This document shows, piece after piece, positions 12,006-25,497 of a DNA stretch of 64,000 bases; position 1 is the first letter of the stretch; the number at the start of each line of letters is the position of its first letter. The notes beneath the pieces were generated by a model, which made no database searches, was not told the origin of the DNA, and saw nothing but the letters and a program-made list of their open reading frames with translations. A program made the translations under genes and the position numbers. This stretch comes from Apoda limacodes (Eukaryota; Arthropoda; Insecta; Lepidoptera; Limacodidae). The stretch covers positions 23,323,321 through 23,387,320 of the forward strand of contig OX291542.1 in NCBI GenBank assembly GCA_946406115.1. Direction: 5' to 3'.

Positions 12006-12048
12006 ATCTTCACTCTTATTTTTTGGTCTAAAAAATAAGAGTGAAGAT
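12006..12048. repeat. Perfect 19-bp inverted repeat, 5-nt loop
   Basis: ATCTTCACTCTTATTTTTT at 12006-12024 is the exact reverse complement of 12030-12048, with GGTCT between. RNA from either strand would fold as a 19-bp hairpin. It is too short for a typical miRNA precursor. It could be a mutational palindrome or the ends of a tiny MITE. Confidence 0.8.
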
Positions 12049-15000
12049 ACAAAAATTCCCGAAAAGCTGAAAATTGTTTGAAACATAATTATAAGTAAAT
12101 TTTAATAAACAGTGCTCATCGATCAGGTGACCGGAAAAAAATTTACTCGAGGTCAATGGTCAAAAAAATGGGTTTTTCGCGATTTTCAGCAAAATTAGCT
12201 CAGACAAAAATTGTAGACCTAAAAAAAATTTTTTCCTACGCGCCACCGTTTCAGAGTCTTCAACAACTCAATTTACGCAGTATAAACATCTTGTTGGACC
12301 AAAGCCATACAAATTGACAATAATATATTTAAATCTTTTTAAGGGAGGCACAAAAAGTTGAGTTTTGTAGATATTCACGTTGAGTAGATAAATAGTGTTT
12401 TTTTTTTTTAAAAAAATATTGGAAAGCAAAGGAATGAGAAGCCACCAAAGTCACCTTTTTTTACAATATTTTGTTGCGAAGAATATTTTACCTTCCCATT
12501 GACGTATGAACTTGAAAGGTGATAATGTTTATTTTAAATTGATATATCAGTTTTTCACTTCTTTGAAATAACCTCATTTTTCCTAATTGTAAAAGCTGTG
12601 GTGTGGTATGCCACTTGCATAAGACCACTTTGCCGTAAAACTTAGCATCGCTTACCTACTACTGTTATAATTTATTATTTACGACCACGGCTATCTTCTG
12701 AACATCAACATAAATATTTATTAAACACATTAAGATATATTAGGTACGTGTAAGCTTTTTATTTTGACCATTAATAGTAAATAGTAATTACTTACATAAC
12801 AATTTCATATGTGAATATCTTTCTTGTTTTTAAATATTGAATTTGTGTTCCCCCTATTACTTTTGAACCACGTGTTATAGAAATCTGAAAAAAAAACTGT
12901 AATACTTTTAACGAAAATTGGTTTTAATAAAATCGGTTTATACATTTTTTAGACATTCGCAATAATTCCCTTTGTGCGTACAACACGCACTTGGTCGGTT
13001 TTTCATTGCATTTTAAGTAACTACTAATTAATTGATATTTGCCATAAATGTACAAAATCTCCATAAATCTAAAATTACCTACCTACTATTACCAAAGATG
13101 AGAAAGTAAATGATAGTCACCGACCTTGTAAAGATTGCGGTTAGGCCATTAACCTTAATTTACGAAAAGGCCTTGAAATTGTGGATGGAATATGGATACA
13201 TCGTAAAAATATTTTTTTATACTTAATGTTTGTGTCAATATCCTATAATATACATGTATATTATAGTATACATGTTTAGGTACTTAATGCAGCTATTGAA
13301 GATGCTGGTTGCAGTCACACCGATTTACAAAATGTTAACTAAGTAGCTACATTGAGATAAATGTAGCCTGATTGCGACAAGAGAAGATGGATAACATTTT
13401 ACATGCACTTAATTATAAAAAACCGGCCAAGTTGTAACGTCCCCCCTTCTTTACAGAAATATAAATATATTATTAAAGTGTTTTAGGAAACTTCGCAGGC
13501 TCAATCCCACTCACTAAACGAGTGAGAGGAATTAAATCTAAATAAATATTTAATAGTGATGTAGATAATTATCTAATTTGGCCAAGCGTGATCGTCAAAA
13601 GTGGTAGGACCCAAAAACCGTTGTGTTAAATAAGTAGTAACCCAGTTGTTTTAGAAGTACGTCAGAGTAATATAGCAAACAATAGTATACAAATAAGCGT
13701 ATAGGAAAATAATCAAGAAATAAATATAGCTAAATCTACGATCATAAATAATGTCCACTTTGAATTTTTACCATTTCTAAGTCTGTACAAAAACACCTAA
13801 ACAAATCAAATACTTGAATATCAGAACTAAAAGAAACAGGTACTAAAGAGATTATATGATTTTCCGTCATCCCTACACAAAGGAACCCTTATTGATGCTA
13901 CTTCCACATTTGAAAGTAAAATCCATACGAAAGCTAAATCCATTCGTTTTGTAGAGTGGGAACCAGGTAGCTAAGCGTTCAGGACTTGCGACCTGAAAGT
14001 AGGTTTATGGGGTCCCCTTACGATGCACATCAGCGCTCACCTACTTTAGCTAACCAGCCAAAATAGTAAAACCCTACTTACGCCGCTAAGGATGGACATG
14101 GATTACACATAGTAATTACTGTATCTCTTGGCAGACCTAGTTCTTTAGTGGGCTATATAATTATTATGGCTGGTATAATTTTAATCCAACTTCAACTTTT
14201 ATAGAAGATTTATCTTTACCTAGCTGAAATTGTCCTAGAAACAAGGTCCGTCGATATATTCCTTTCTACTGAGGTGATTGAGATTTGAGATACGATCGGC
14301 AAAAAAGGCGAACTCGTCATTACGATGCTTTCACATTAATTTTGATATTTTTAAAACACAACCTAAAGAATTTTGCAACGCACATACAATATAATAATTT
14401 GTAATATAAAAGTATTCAGTAACCAGTAATGGTGGCACAATCTAGCCGTAGTTTAACTCCACGTGGTTCCTAGGTAGCTTCTATTAACTCACAAGCGTAG
14501 ACTGTGGTTTTCTCCTCGGGCAGCGTTTCGACAATTTAACCGACGGCAATTGAATGTTCTGTATGTATGGGACCACGCACTTTTATCACCACTAACCCCT
14601 CTCTAACAACGTTCTCACCCCACATTTCAAACACCCCCATCCTGTTTTTTATTCCGGACGGATTTCCGGCCTTAATTAACTTTAAGAAAAAAGAATATCT
14701 TTTAAGTATAAAAACTAGTTATGTCGGTTGTTATTATATTATAGAGTCCTGGATTAATATTAATGGTCTAAATAAAACGGCCTAATTATCCTAAATTAAT
14801 AGAATCCCAATAGAATATTAATTTTATGTTCTAAATTTTCATAAAGTTCCAACAAACCCCGGGTAATTTCAAATAAACTAACACGTCATACCATTATACG
14901 AAATACGTGAAAAACTACCTTTTATAATTGTTAGAATTTTTATTATACAAGGCTACCCTAATGTTAAACGACAGACTTAGGTAAGTCTCGCGGGCGTTTT

Positions 15001-15136
15001 CAATATTATAAAAGTTCTAAGTAACTTAAACTTTCGCGGTTATATTCGACATTATAAAGCTCCCAATCAGCGCTCTTAAAACTACCACCAATCACGTTCG
15101 AACAAACCATTCAACGCTTGCTTTAAAACATTCCAA
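12049..15136. other. Intergenic; palindrome at 13243-13266
   Basis: AT-rich. Includes a perfect 24-bp palindrome CTATAATATACATG... at 13243-13266 and a fragment of the dispersed AACCGGCCAAGT repeat at about 13419-13441. No gene recognised. Confidence 0.5.
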
Positions 15137-15775
15137 AATTCAAATTTCAAATTCAAATTCAATATAATTTATTCAGTTTAGGCTACAATAATTGAGTACT
15201 TATGAATGTCACTACGCCATCGGTTCGTAAGTCTACAGGGCGGGAGACCTTGTACTGAGAAGAACCGGCAAGAAACTCAGCAAGGGCATTTCTTTTTATA
15301 CTTTCTCTTACAGCGTCCAATTAAAATAGTGGAAAATATGTATATCATAGAAGGACACTTTCCATTACAAACATAAAAAAACATGAAATATAAAGCACAA
15401 GCACAACATAAAAAAGTATCTAATATAAACAAAAGACAGTTTATGTATTCATCACTAAGAAATAATCAATGTCTTACAGTATTAATAAACAAAACAAAAA
15501 AGTAAGACTAAATACTAAGAATACAAAGAAGTTTGCAAGAGCAGACCAGCCTCCACAGGCGGCACCCGTTCACGAGCATGACACATGAATCAGTCATCGC
15601 TTCGCTCAACCATGTTTTAGGGAACGTAACGACCCGACACACACGCCACCACCGCAGAGACACTTTGAGAGAGCATGATACACTCAAGCAACTCCAATAA
15701 AACTTCGATTGTACTAGTAACAAACACCCAATCATAGTTAGCTTTAAACCATTCATTCTCGCGCCACAGGTTCAA
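15137..15775 (-). repeat. Lepidopteran interspersed repeat, probably retrotransposon-derived
   Basis: Opens with a (TTCAAA)-type tail (AAATTCAAATTTCAAATTC) followed by AGAAGAACCGGCAAGAAACTCAG, a wording I know from many moth and butterfly repeats. The 15540-15760 part has coding-like minus-strand sequence such as EVLLELLECIMLSQ, with stops around it. I read it as the eroded 3' part of a retroelement, orientation inferred from the A/T-rich tail. Family not identified. Confidence 0.5.
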
Positions 15776-17069
15776 AATTTTACGCAACTTTATTTCGTCT
15801 AGATTTCGAATTCATAAATCGAAAGTTAGAATACTACCTACATTTAACAATAAATTCCGTGTTGATGTCTACGATTCGTAAGTTCATAACTTAATATTTT
15901 ACATTTTAGTCATTTGTACTTATATTTTGTTAGCTTTAAACCTTTCATAAAATAAATCATAACTTCTCATCTAATGTATAAAATTACTGAACTTGAATAT
16001 TTGAACGCGCCATTGTAATTTAAAGATGCATTTTGCTATTGGTAGTACGTCCATTGAGAATTGTTTAATAATGAAAATCTTCGCGCTAAAACTTGAAAAA
16101 ACACATTGTATTACGAAAATGTTAAGGCATAAATATCGTATCGTCACAAAGTGCATGTCGGACTTCGCACCTTTAGGGTTCCGTTTTAAATGTAGGATAA
16201 GTATAAGCTGTCCAGATGGCCGAATTATTTATAAGCAGTAGGTGAGTGAATCCCTTGTGTGCTACGCATTTGAACGCAAAATCAAGTTTGTTGTAATAGG
16301 AAAAATGAGTGAATTTCAAAGAAACAAACAGGCTCAAATCTTCCCAATTTTGGATCCCAAATGTTAAAGTATTTATCATTACTGGACATATTTTTCTCAT
16401 TTCAGTTCTTATTTATAGTTCATTTTTTATACAATTGGGTGTTTTGATTTAATGATTTATTTATTTTTATTAAAAATTTACACTCTTTATTTACCTTCTA
16501 TGGAATCAGGTAAGTACCAATATTTTACTTCATAATTAAACGTTGGTAATGCTAAATTCACCCCCTAAGCGAATTAATTTCGCTTAATCCTTAGTGAAGC
16601 TCTACGTCTTGTTCTATTTTCAATATGGTTTCGGCTAGAAGTTGTTGAGTAAGACAGGACATGTACTTGTTTGTTTACTACCTACCTATATACCTAAATA
16701 TATTGCAACATTGTCATTCTGAAACTAATAATTCTACAACTTAGTAATTTGAGCATCATTGTGTACTAAAGGATTTCTTCATGCCGGATTTATTTTTGAT
16801 TACTCAACGTAAGACGAACAAAGTAACTTGTTACGGGGCAGGTTACATGATTTACATACACTGAGTCATGTTGGCAACACTCCTTCGAATGGATGTTACA
16901 AAACTTACAAAAAAAGCTTACAAGTGTATGCATATTAAAACACAGCCGGTGTATGCATACAAAACATATTTTGCAATTCTCCACCTGCTTACTAGCAAGG
17001 TACTTAGTAAGTATGCATATATTGATTCAAAATTGTGTCATGTAGTCCGTTTTATTTAATTTTTAATTT
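15776..17069. other. Intergenic; short dispersed-repeat scrap at 16150-16200
   Basis: AT-rich. Positions 16150-16185 carry the core AAGTGCATGTCGGACTTCGC...AGGGTTCCGT of the dispersed repeat family seen elsewhere in the window. No gene recognised. Confidence 0.5.
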
Positions 17070-17824
17070 TTAAGAGGATACCATTCGCGGCGCCTCGCAG
17101 CGGGCTTCATACAAACGAATTTCTCATTTGTTTTTGACATTTACTGATTAATCACTGTGAAATTTCTTAGTCATAATCCCAAGCTATGTATGTCTGTGGT
17201 TTTCAAAAATTTTTTTATTCACTAGACCCTTAAGTATACCAGTAACTCGTGGTTTAGCATACACAAAATCCTGTTGCGCATTTTCAAGTCCAAAAGGACT
17301 TGGGCTTCTTTGTTATAAATTAGTTAAATCTTTCCGGTTTCTGGTTCTGACACAAAGTCAGCCCTTTTTTGGTAAATGGATTTTTTTTACAATTATAACA
17401 AATTCCCAATTGAAATAAGGCTTGAATTAACTTCTGGTGTTACACATTCAAACTTAATTCCGTGCGTTTAAATTATTTTTGCATATAATTTAAAAATGAC
17501 ATGAATCCTAAATTATGTTATAATGTATTTCAGAGGGCCCGTGATCTTGGCCTATTTCATCAATAAACTAAAAGTCGCAATGTATCTGACACAGACGACT
17601 GGTTTTATCGATGTCTTACTAATTGTGTATGAAATATTAAATCGCCATCTTTATTGATGAGATGACTATCTTCCATTTTCAACTCATTGTCAAGACATTA
17701 TAAAATCGTATACTAAAACTCTACCAAAAAATTTCGTGGTGTTTTATCTGGAAGTGACAAAAATAAGTGAAAAATTCGTTTGTATGAAGCACGCTAAGAA
17801 GCGCTCCGAAACGTATTCTCTTAA
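17070..17824. mobile_element. TTAA-flanked non-autonomous DNA element with about 53-bp TIRs
   Basis: TTAA at 17070-17073 and 17821-17824 flank a 747-bp segment. Its left end (17074-17126) and the reverse complement of its right end share GAGRATAC, then a looser stretch, then GCTTCATACAAACGAATTT exactly. TTAA duplications and long TIRs suggest piggyBac-type mobilisation, though the terminal bases (GAG) are not the canonical CCY of piggyBac. No open frame of note inside, so it is a MITE. Confidence 0.75.
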
Positions 17825-20634
17825 AACAACTATCACAACGGCTAAAAAACGGCTAGTCGCGATCGATCGAATACATAAGAAACTAACTCAGTCGAAATCG
17901 TGCTAGAAAACCTTAACCCATCCTTAACCCGCCGTCGGTGACGTCAATTTGACTTACACTATTGGTGACGCCGGTCCTAGGAACCGGGGTTTTCAGCCTA
18001 AGTTACTTACAACTGGTTTGATTGTAAAAATGTATGTTCTTTAAAAATAAAACAAAGGTATTTCATAAATAACAACTCGATTATTTTACTATTTCTACAC
18101 ATAAAACAATTTATCTAAGAACACCAAACATTACCAGATTTTATACACATAAAATACTTAAAATTAAAATCACATAATGTTTATAGATTTCTATGACTAA
18201 ATCACCCTGGGTTAGTAATTTGACACTAGGAACTTTTATAAAATAAACAAAAACGGGTATCCTTCTTGCAAAAATTAAAAATTTGGTCAATTATTGGATG
18301 GTAAACGCTTAGCTTAGTCTTCGGGGGAAAATCGATACCATTAAATTAGTATTTGATGTTAATTTCAATTAGTCACTAAATAATAGAATGTGTTACTTAT
18401 GTAGGTATTGTAGTAACTTATCTAAGGAAAACATGAAATAACATTCGTTATGTTGATCTACATTTAAATTAATCTATACAAAGTTTACCTTTCTTAGGTA
18501 AACTTTTGTGTAAAAAAAAAATAGGTGTGGATTAAGCAATATCATCTTCGCATTTGGCTTTGTGGCACGCCTTGCCACCTGGCGCCTATCTAGAGCGACC
18601 GCTCCTCTTACTCTGCCCCAGGGCCGGCGCTGCGGACACCAGCGTATATAATACCCAAGTAACATTTTAGCGTTAAGAAAAGCTGTAGTGGACCCTTTTT
18701 TTCGGTTAAAGAGTTAGCGTATGATTTATAGAGTGTAATAACACCTTTATATCTTCGATTTTGGCGCAAAATTTAGCAGGTTAAGCCTGTATAGACCCTT
18801 TGTAGTGGTTCTATATAACCTTTAGTAGAAGTGTATAACAGGTGTTATAAGATCGACAGTTTTCCGCTCGAACCTTTATTGCACCTTTATAATGGATTTT
18901 ATTGAAACTTTTAGTTATATAAAATATCTATAACGGTGTCAAATAGAACTTGGATCCGTATTTTGATACCTTATTACTCATTTGTAGCGTTTTCGGGGTC
19001 AAAAGTATATAGTAAAAACTTCTAAAGTCATAAAATTACATTAATTTATAAATATTAAATAAGTGTTACTGTCTATCTACGGTATTTAGTTTTTTTTTGA
19101 CAGAAAGTGATTGAAGATGGCGGTATTTATCTTAAAGATGCAGACTTTTCTTAAATCTATTACGACACTCGAAGAACTACAACGCCAGTAGTCAAGAGTA
19201 TTATGCGATCTTTGGCTGACATAAGAGAGGAACTACGCACTTAGCGAAGTCATCTACCTGCAGCGGAGGGTAAAATACCGGCTTTAGCGTTACCTTAATT
19301 TTAGCTCAGTTCGATTCGCGAACTCCGTTGCAGAACCAATGACGTTAATGAAGTTGAACATCAGCTTTATGATATATAAGCAACTCTGATATAGCAGATT
19401 TATAGCAATAAGAATTATAGGGAGTTAATGAAGATCCTTAAACAGCTTTTGACGCTGCAGGACGAAGCAAGCTTTAACGTCATAAGTATTTAAGCGTCCG
19501 CTACTGCTACACTAACTGGAAAGAATATTTAACTTCGTTTGTACAGTTCTAATACAACCTATAGAGCTAAACTTATTTCATAAGTGAACTGTATCACTTT
19601 TAGTGACAACCGAATCCATTATAAATCAATAGTATTACTCTAAGCTTCAAAATTACCTGTAACCAACGCTAAATTGTTTGTTGGATAGTTATGTAGCCAT
19701 AATAAATACTGGTGAAATACCACCAAATCAAAGACGTAAACATCTTGGCAACTACAAAGACTGTTTTTTATCCGGGGAACAACGTAGAATCCTGCACATG
19801 TACAAAAATTCCATACCCTATCAAACTCCAAAACTTAAAGTCACTGAAGTAGCCAGTGTGCAGCGGGTGAGCAATTTATATAAGAACTAAAAGAACGAAA
19901 ATGGGATATATTTAGGATATATCCCATTTTTAAAATATAGTTTACTTTCAGTTGCAATCTTCTGATGAAAATTACGAAAAATTGAATTAATTAAAGCATC
20001 TTAATTTAAAACATAGAGTTTTTCATACGAAAAGCACCGACATAACATTTAAAATAACCACTGATCTGAACCAATATCTAAATATGCCATTTCTCTGTAT
20101 TATGTTTCAAAAGTATGGTAACCCCATGTGACGAAAATTGATCATATAGGTAACGGACCCATTTTGACAAAAATTAAAACGTTCAGTCTCTTGAAATTTA
20201 ATCTTTAAGATTTGTTTCCATTACTTTCGAAAATCATGTTTCTTAAATAAAATATGCACTCTAACTCAAGCAATTTCTTCTATTTCTCAATATTATATAA
20301 TATAATCTTAAATACCGGCATTATTCGCAAAAGTCAGGCTTAGATTTCTTTACAGATGGTTACCCTAGCCTAATGAACAATTTAGCTCACTTGTATCATA
20401 CATAATGTATGATAATAGTTCACTGGCATTTTTGGGATTACTATGCATAGTAAATACCGTTGTATGATAATAGCATGTTTTGAGTAAAGTAGTAAAATGT
20501 ACTTAGTTTGTATAAAAAATGTTGGACAAAAATAGTAAGGACAGAAACCTATATTTTGCATGCACGACATGCTGTCAGCTGATCTACGAATCTGAAAAGC
20601 ACTACCATATCATTTTTTTGGGATCCATTTAACA
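17825..20634. other. Intergenic; inverted repeat at 19898-19930
   Basis: AT-rich. The 18660-19000 part has many irregular ACCTTTAT/TATAACCTTTA words and may be old repeat. A perfect 14-bp inverted repeat with a 5-nt loop (AAAATGGGATATAT / ATATATCCCATTTT) sits at 19898-19930. The 70-residue open frame at 19678-19890 (+) has no recognisable motif. Confidence 0.45.
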
Positions 20635-21070
20635 AGGAACCCTTATACTCGTAGTTTTGCCGTGTCCGTCCATCCGCCTGTTAGTCTGTCTGTCCGCAGC
20701 TTAGCTCAGAGGCCATGAGTACTAGAAAGCAGTAAATTGGCATGGATATACTTACATATTTATTAGGTCGACAAAGTAGTAAAATAAAATTAGAATTTTT
20801 TTTTTCTCGTCTGTCCCATAGTGTGGGATGTCGTTGGATAGCTCGTTTAAAAATAATGACGGTGTGCACAAACCATTTTTCGATTTAGCGGTGCGTTTGC
20901 GAAATATTAAGGTTTAAAGTGCAAATATTTGTTAGAGACAAGTGGGTATGAGCAAAAATCATGGGAATAGTATACGTCACGAATTTAAAAGGAAAACTCT
21001 CCAACTCTCCAACTTAAAAAAACCGGCCAAGTGCGTGTCGGGCCACGCGCAATAAGGGTTCCGTAGTAGC
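20635..21070 (+). repeat. Dispersed repeat, GGAACCCTTA...GGGTTCCGTA type
   Basis: Left end has AAGGAACCCTTATACTCG and GTCCGTCCATCCGCCTG; right end has AAAACCGGCCAAGTGCGTGT, GGCCACGCGC and AAGGGTTCCGTAG. This is one of at least five copies of the family in the window. No protein-coding capacity recognised. Confidence 0.65.
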
Positions 21071-24000
21071 CTCATAAACCAACATTTTAGAGTTTGTTTA
21101 AGGGGGAACACTTGCCTAACAAAAATGAGCACTTTAAAACTAAATATTTCGCAAATGTATCTTTGATAGTAACAAAAGCCAAGTTCACAATATTCATTAA
21201 AAACAGTGGCACTCCGGAAGTACCGAGAGAAGTGAAAACTAAAATTTTTATTACTCTTTTTCTTTAAAAAGAAGAAGACTAGAATTCTTCTTCTTGGTTG
21301 GTTGAATGTGGTCGACTATTACTCGTTAGCCTGTAAAGTGTACTTACCCGTATTAAACTATTATTCTGTCGATAGTTAGGTATTAAGAATTTTCAATTTT
21401 TCTAACATTTTAGAATTTTATTACTCTATAATAAATTGTAAAATTTGCACACCATGAAGGGGCAGAATAAGAGAATCATGTACATCAATAAAATTGTACC
21501 TTATTAAGGCAAATAAATATTACTTTTATTACCTAAATAAGTAAGACTTCATACATTTTGTCTCTATAAGTAGTTATAAACTTTTTGTTTTTACTTTTTG
21601 TACATAACACTGTGTGACAAATTTTTTTTTTTGTGCTCTAACATTTAATGAAACGGCTATTTTTCATCAAAATAAACCTGCTGAACAGAAAAACTTAAAT
21701 AGATTTTTTGTAACACGTATCATTTTAAAGTTATGATAAATTGATGTACTATAAATAAATAAAGACAGTATCAAAATTGTATATCATATTTTTTATTTAA
21801 ATTATTAATTTTACACAAAAAAAATGTTATATATATTGACAAGTGACAACGAATCAAAATAGCTGAGGTTTAAGTGGTCAATATAAAAAATGAGCCAAAT
21901 ATTCCAAAAGAAAATGATGAAATATTAACTTTGCCTCTTGTGAAGAGTAGAATCCTCTTTCATTACAAACAAATGATTTAAACACTTGCGGTGGTTACTT
22001 TTCTTCATGACTTTCGAAAAAAATGTTATGATTACCCAAATAAACTGTTAGAATTATCTTAAGACCACTAAAACTTTTAATTTATAGTCGTACAGACTTC
22101 AGTATTAAAAGAAATCTGCAATTAACAACGTTTGATCTTTTGTTTTTTACGAGGGTACACGTAAATAGTATTGACACTATAACTTAGAAACGTGACGTGT
22201 TAGACAACCATATCAATTGACAATGTTTTCAACAATGGAATAAGGAATTCAAATCACGTAATCTTATTTATGTTAGAAAAATCGTGTCACACAGTGAATT
22301 AACTGAAACAGAAAATTAATTTGTAAGAGCTTAGCGTCTATCTATTGTGTAAGTGTCGTAGTTTTTGTGTCAGAGTAAAAACAGTGTTCCATTTCCCAAT
22401 TTTTAGGTATAGATTGGTTAACTTTCTGAGTGTTTAAAATTGTTCCATAATATTGTTTAAGCATAATACACTGTACCCAGCGGGTGATACAAACCAACAT
22501 CATAATGGGGTGGACAACCTCTTTTCTTTAAACCTCTTTCGTACTGCGTGACAGGGGATAAGCCTGTTGCGGCAACACTGCTTATGATAAAATATATCTG
22601 GACTAAACTAAGGTGGCTTATATATGTTTCTGATAAGTTGTAATTTAGCAGCTTAAAGTAATAAGCGGTAAAATAAAAGACCTGGGAGTCCTGGGACAGA
22701 ATAGTATACCGCCATTACCAGTTCCTGATGAACTAAGTCAGGAAGTAAGTCAGAATTGGCCAGGGGTGACTACTCATTCTAACAATAATATGCAAAAATG
22801 TATTAATTACAATAACTATTTACGAAAAACGTACCTAACAAAAATACCCGCTACTGTCTGCATGTATGGTATGAATCTCCGATTCAGCAAAATAATTCAA
22901 ATAGCTAACTAAACCCAATATCTAAGCTAATTTTCGTATCATGAAATTTGTACAATATTACAAGGTATTCTTCCTGTTGGACGTGTTGGGTGTAGATTCA
23001 TGTAAAGTTGTCAAACTTATTTCGCCTATAGAGCAATGTTAATTGAATCTCAATGCTGGTTTCAAACAGGTGAACAATTGATACATCCACAATATGTGGT
23101 TTTCTTAAAAGTCGAGGCGAAGTCAAGAACCTAAATCCATATGAGTGAAGCTGAGGAGAGTATATGGGATTATTTAGTCTTAAAATAAATAAAAAAATCT
23201 TATTTGGCGAATAGTAGGTATCATCAATATCAGTCGCGAAGTAACTTTGACCAGGGACCCACCTATCAGGGCAATATCTTTTTCCAGCAGCTGCATTACA
23301 ACTGAAATTCCACAAGCCCTAAAAGCCATTAAGGGTCGATGACACAAGGAGATTTATAGAGTATCCATAAATAGCTTTGTATACAAAGCCTGTAATCACA
23401 ATGAAGGATGTTAGCAAATTCCTCAAGACCTGTGAGTGGCCACTGAAGGACCTTAGTCAAAACGAGCATTCACCAGTAGATAGATATTGATATATAGATG
23501 GTGTTTGTAGGACAAAATAATTCTGACGGGTGGCCCAATATTGATTTTTGTCAACTCAAAATCATGTAAATACCTGCTTCTTTTCTGTTTTTACAAAGAC
23601 TTTATGGTACAAGTACCAAAGAATAACGTACCTACTTGCCTTACCTCTGGGTATTACGAGTAAGTGCCAAAATAATTACATTTGTTAGTATGAAAGAAAT
23701 AACTATTCGTCTGCCTGGAATAACTTGAAAGTTGAAAAACTATACTGTATACCCAGCGTTTTTTATGATAATTGGTTATGTTATTGTATGTAACTAATTT
23801 TTTCAATGAAATATTCTAATCTTAATATCTTTTTACTTTATTAGGTTAATTAGTTAAAGTATTCGGTTCCACACAAATTGATCCATGGTATGGATATAAT
23901 GAAAATCAGTCAACCTTGATCGCTAGTTCCTAAGTTTTGTTTATTGGATTGGTGTTAAACACTTTTGACTGTAACTTTTCTATTTACTACACAAGCTTTT

Positions 24001-24114
24001 TGTATATTCTAATATAGTTGATTTCTTACTTGCTCTATTTTTTTCAGCGGCTAACGAGAAACTAATCTAAGAAGAACTAAACCGGATTTCTAACTATACC
24101 ATCTTTACCTGTCC
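21071..24114. other. Intergenic, no gene recognised
   Basis: AT-rich. A 105-codon open frame at 22998-23315 (-) begins MWNFSCNAAAGKRYCPD. It has no motif I can assign and no clear splice context, so it is not called as a gene. The rest shows nothing identifiable. Confidence 0.45.
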
Positions 24115-24545
24115 ATCTCGGTTGGGCAGCGTTCGAGAAACTACGCTACATCTTTTCGTCCAAAAACCTCAGTGCCTAAAGACAAAAGTCTACAATCAGT
24201 GTGTGTGATAACTTATGGTCCAGAAACGTGGTCTCTGACTGTTGGCCTCTTAAATAAGCTCAGAGTCGCTTAGCGAGCTATGGAAAGTGCCATGCTCGGT
24301 GTTTCTTTGGGCAGGCGACATCGCTCGTCCAACCGATAACCGATGGGGAAGAAAGGTCCTCGAGTGGCGACCACCGATAGGAAGACGCAGCGTGGGACGG
24401 CCTCCTATTGGGTGGACAGACGACCTGGTTAGAGCCGTAGGAAGCTGATGGACGCGGGAGGCTCAGGACCGGCCGTTGTAGACACATATGACATATTATA
24501 TGACCTACGTTCAGCAGTGGACGTCTTCCGGCTGAAACGACGTCC
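24115..24545 (+). pseudogene. RTE-clade non-LTR retrotransposon, C-terminal relic
   Basis: Plus-strand translation across frames gives LGWAAFEKLRYIFSSKN, then ITYGPETWSLTVGLLNKLR, RAMESAMLGVSLG, then WGRK..VLEWRPPIG-like sequence, GRPPIGWTDDLVRA-like sequence and a terminal VQQWTSSG-like end. These are the hallmarks, in order, of the RTE C-terminal region. Stops and frameshifts interrupt it, and about 30 codons before the RWG block are missing. It is a 5'-truncated dead copy. Confidence 0.85.
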
Positions 24546-25494
24546 ATCTTTACCCGTAGTGGCAGTTAAACAAAAGAAGAAACTTGGTTCAGACGCAGGT
24601 AAAAGTCACAGAAGCTAGAGTTAATAATAGCACGGCAAGGCTTTATGAAGATTAAAAACCAAACAAGACAAATATACAAAAATATACGGCACTAGGGTGA
24701 ATTGGTTAATATAGACAGTTTCATGGCAATAAAGATAAAGATCTTAGTTGAATTTATAAATATAATTTCGCTCATATAGTCATGTTTCATGTTAATATAT
24801 TCAACAAGACGATAACTCTCTCTCAGTTAAATAGAAATAGTGACATTAATCAAAATAATCTTATTTGATGTATCTAACGTTGTGTTGGGATCATATACGG
24901 GATTACGAAGATTCTTAAATACAGCAATCACAATCTTGATTGAAACTAGTAAATTTTTTTCAAGAGTGTAGATACCTACCTATCCCCGGCATTTGATTCT
25001 GTTTTGTTGACAGGTATCCGAAAGTAGGTCTGCATCTCTATCCGCGAAGTAGTTAAATTACTTGATTTAAACTGATGTTGGGTATAAAGATATGTTACAA
25101 AGTTACAGCTAACTACAACTGTTGAATAATGTTAACTTGCGAAACACACAACCGATCGCTTCAAGCACGAGGTAGCCGACTTCTTACGCTAGATTACGCA
25201 CATCCTGCTTGTTTTTCTTAACGATTTCTAGGTAAGTATATGATTAGGTTACATAACTGTCTATCCGTCTAGCCAAGCTAAACGGAAAAACATCTACTTA
25301 CTTACTGACATAATCCTATATCAGCCACAAACGATAAATATTGAATTTTAACGATAACTCCGGTAACTTGCAAGTGTTGCAAGCTCAACTGCATGTTTTC
25401 ATATCTATTTATTTTATTTAATACAATAAAATATACTTTATTTCAGATCAATATATGGATTTTGATTCATATGTTAGTATATTTCTTAGAAACT
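24546..25494. other. Intergenic, no gene recognised
   Basis: AT-rich sequence without identifiable coding or structured repeats. Confidence 0.5.
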
Positions 25495-25497
25495 ATG

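Noticed and set aside
22998..23315. 105-codon minus-strand open frame
   Set aside because: No recognised motif and no promoter, splice or repeat context; length is possible by chance over 64 kb. A homology search would be decisive.
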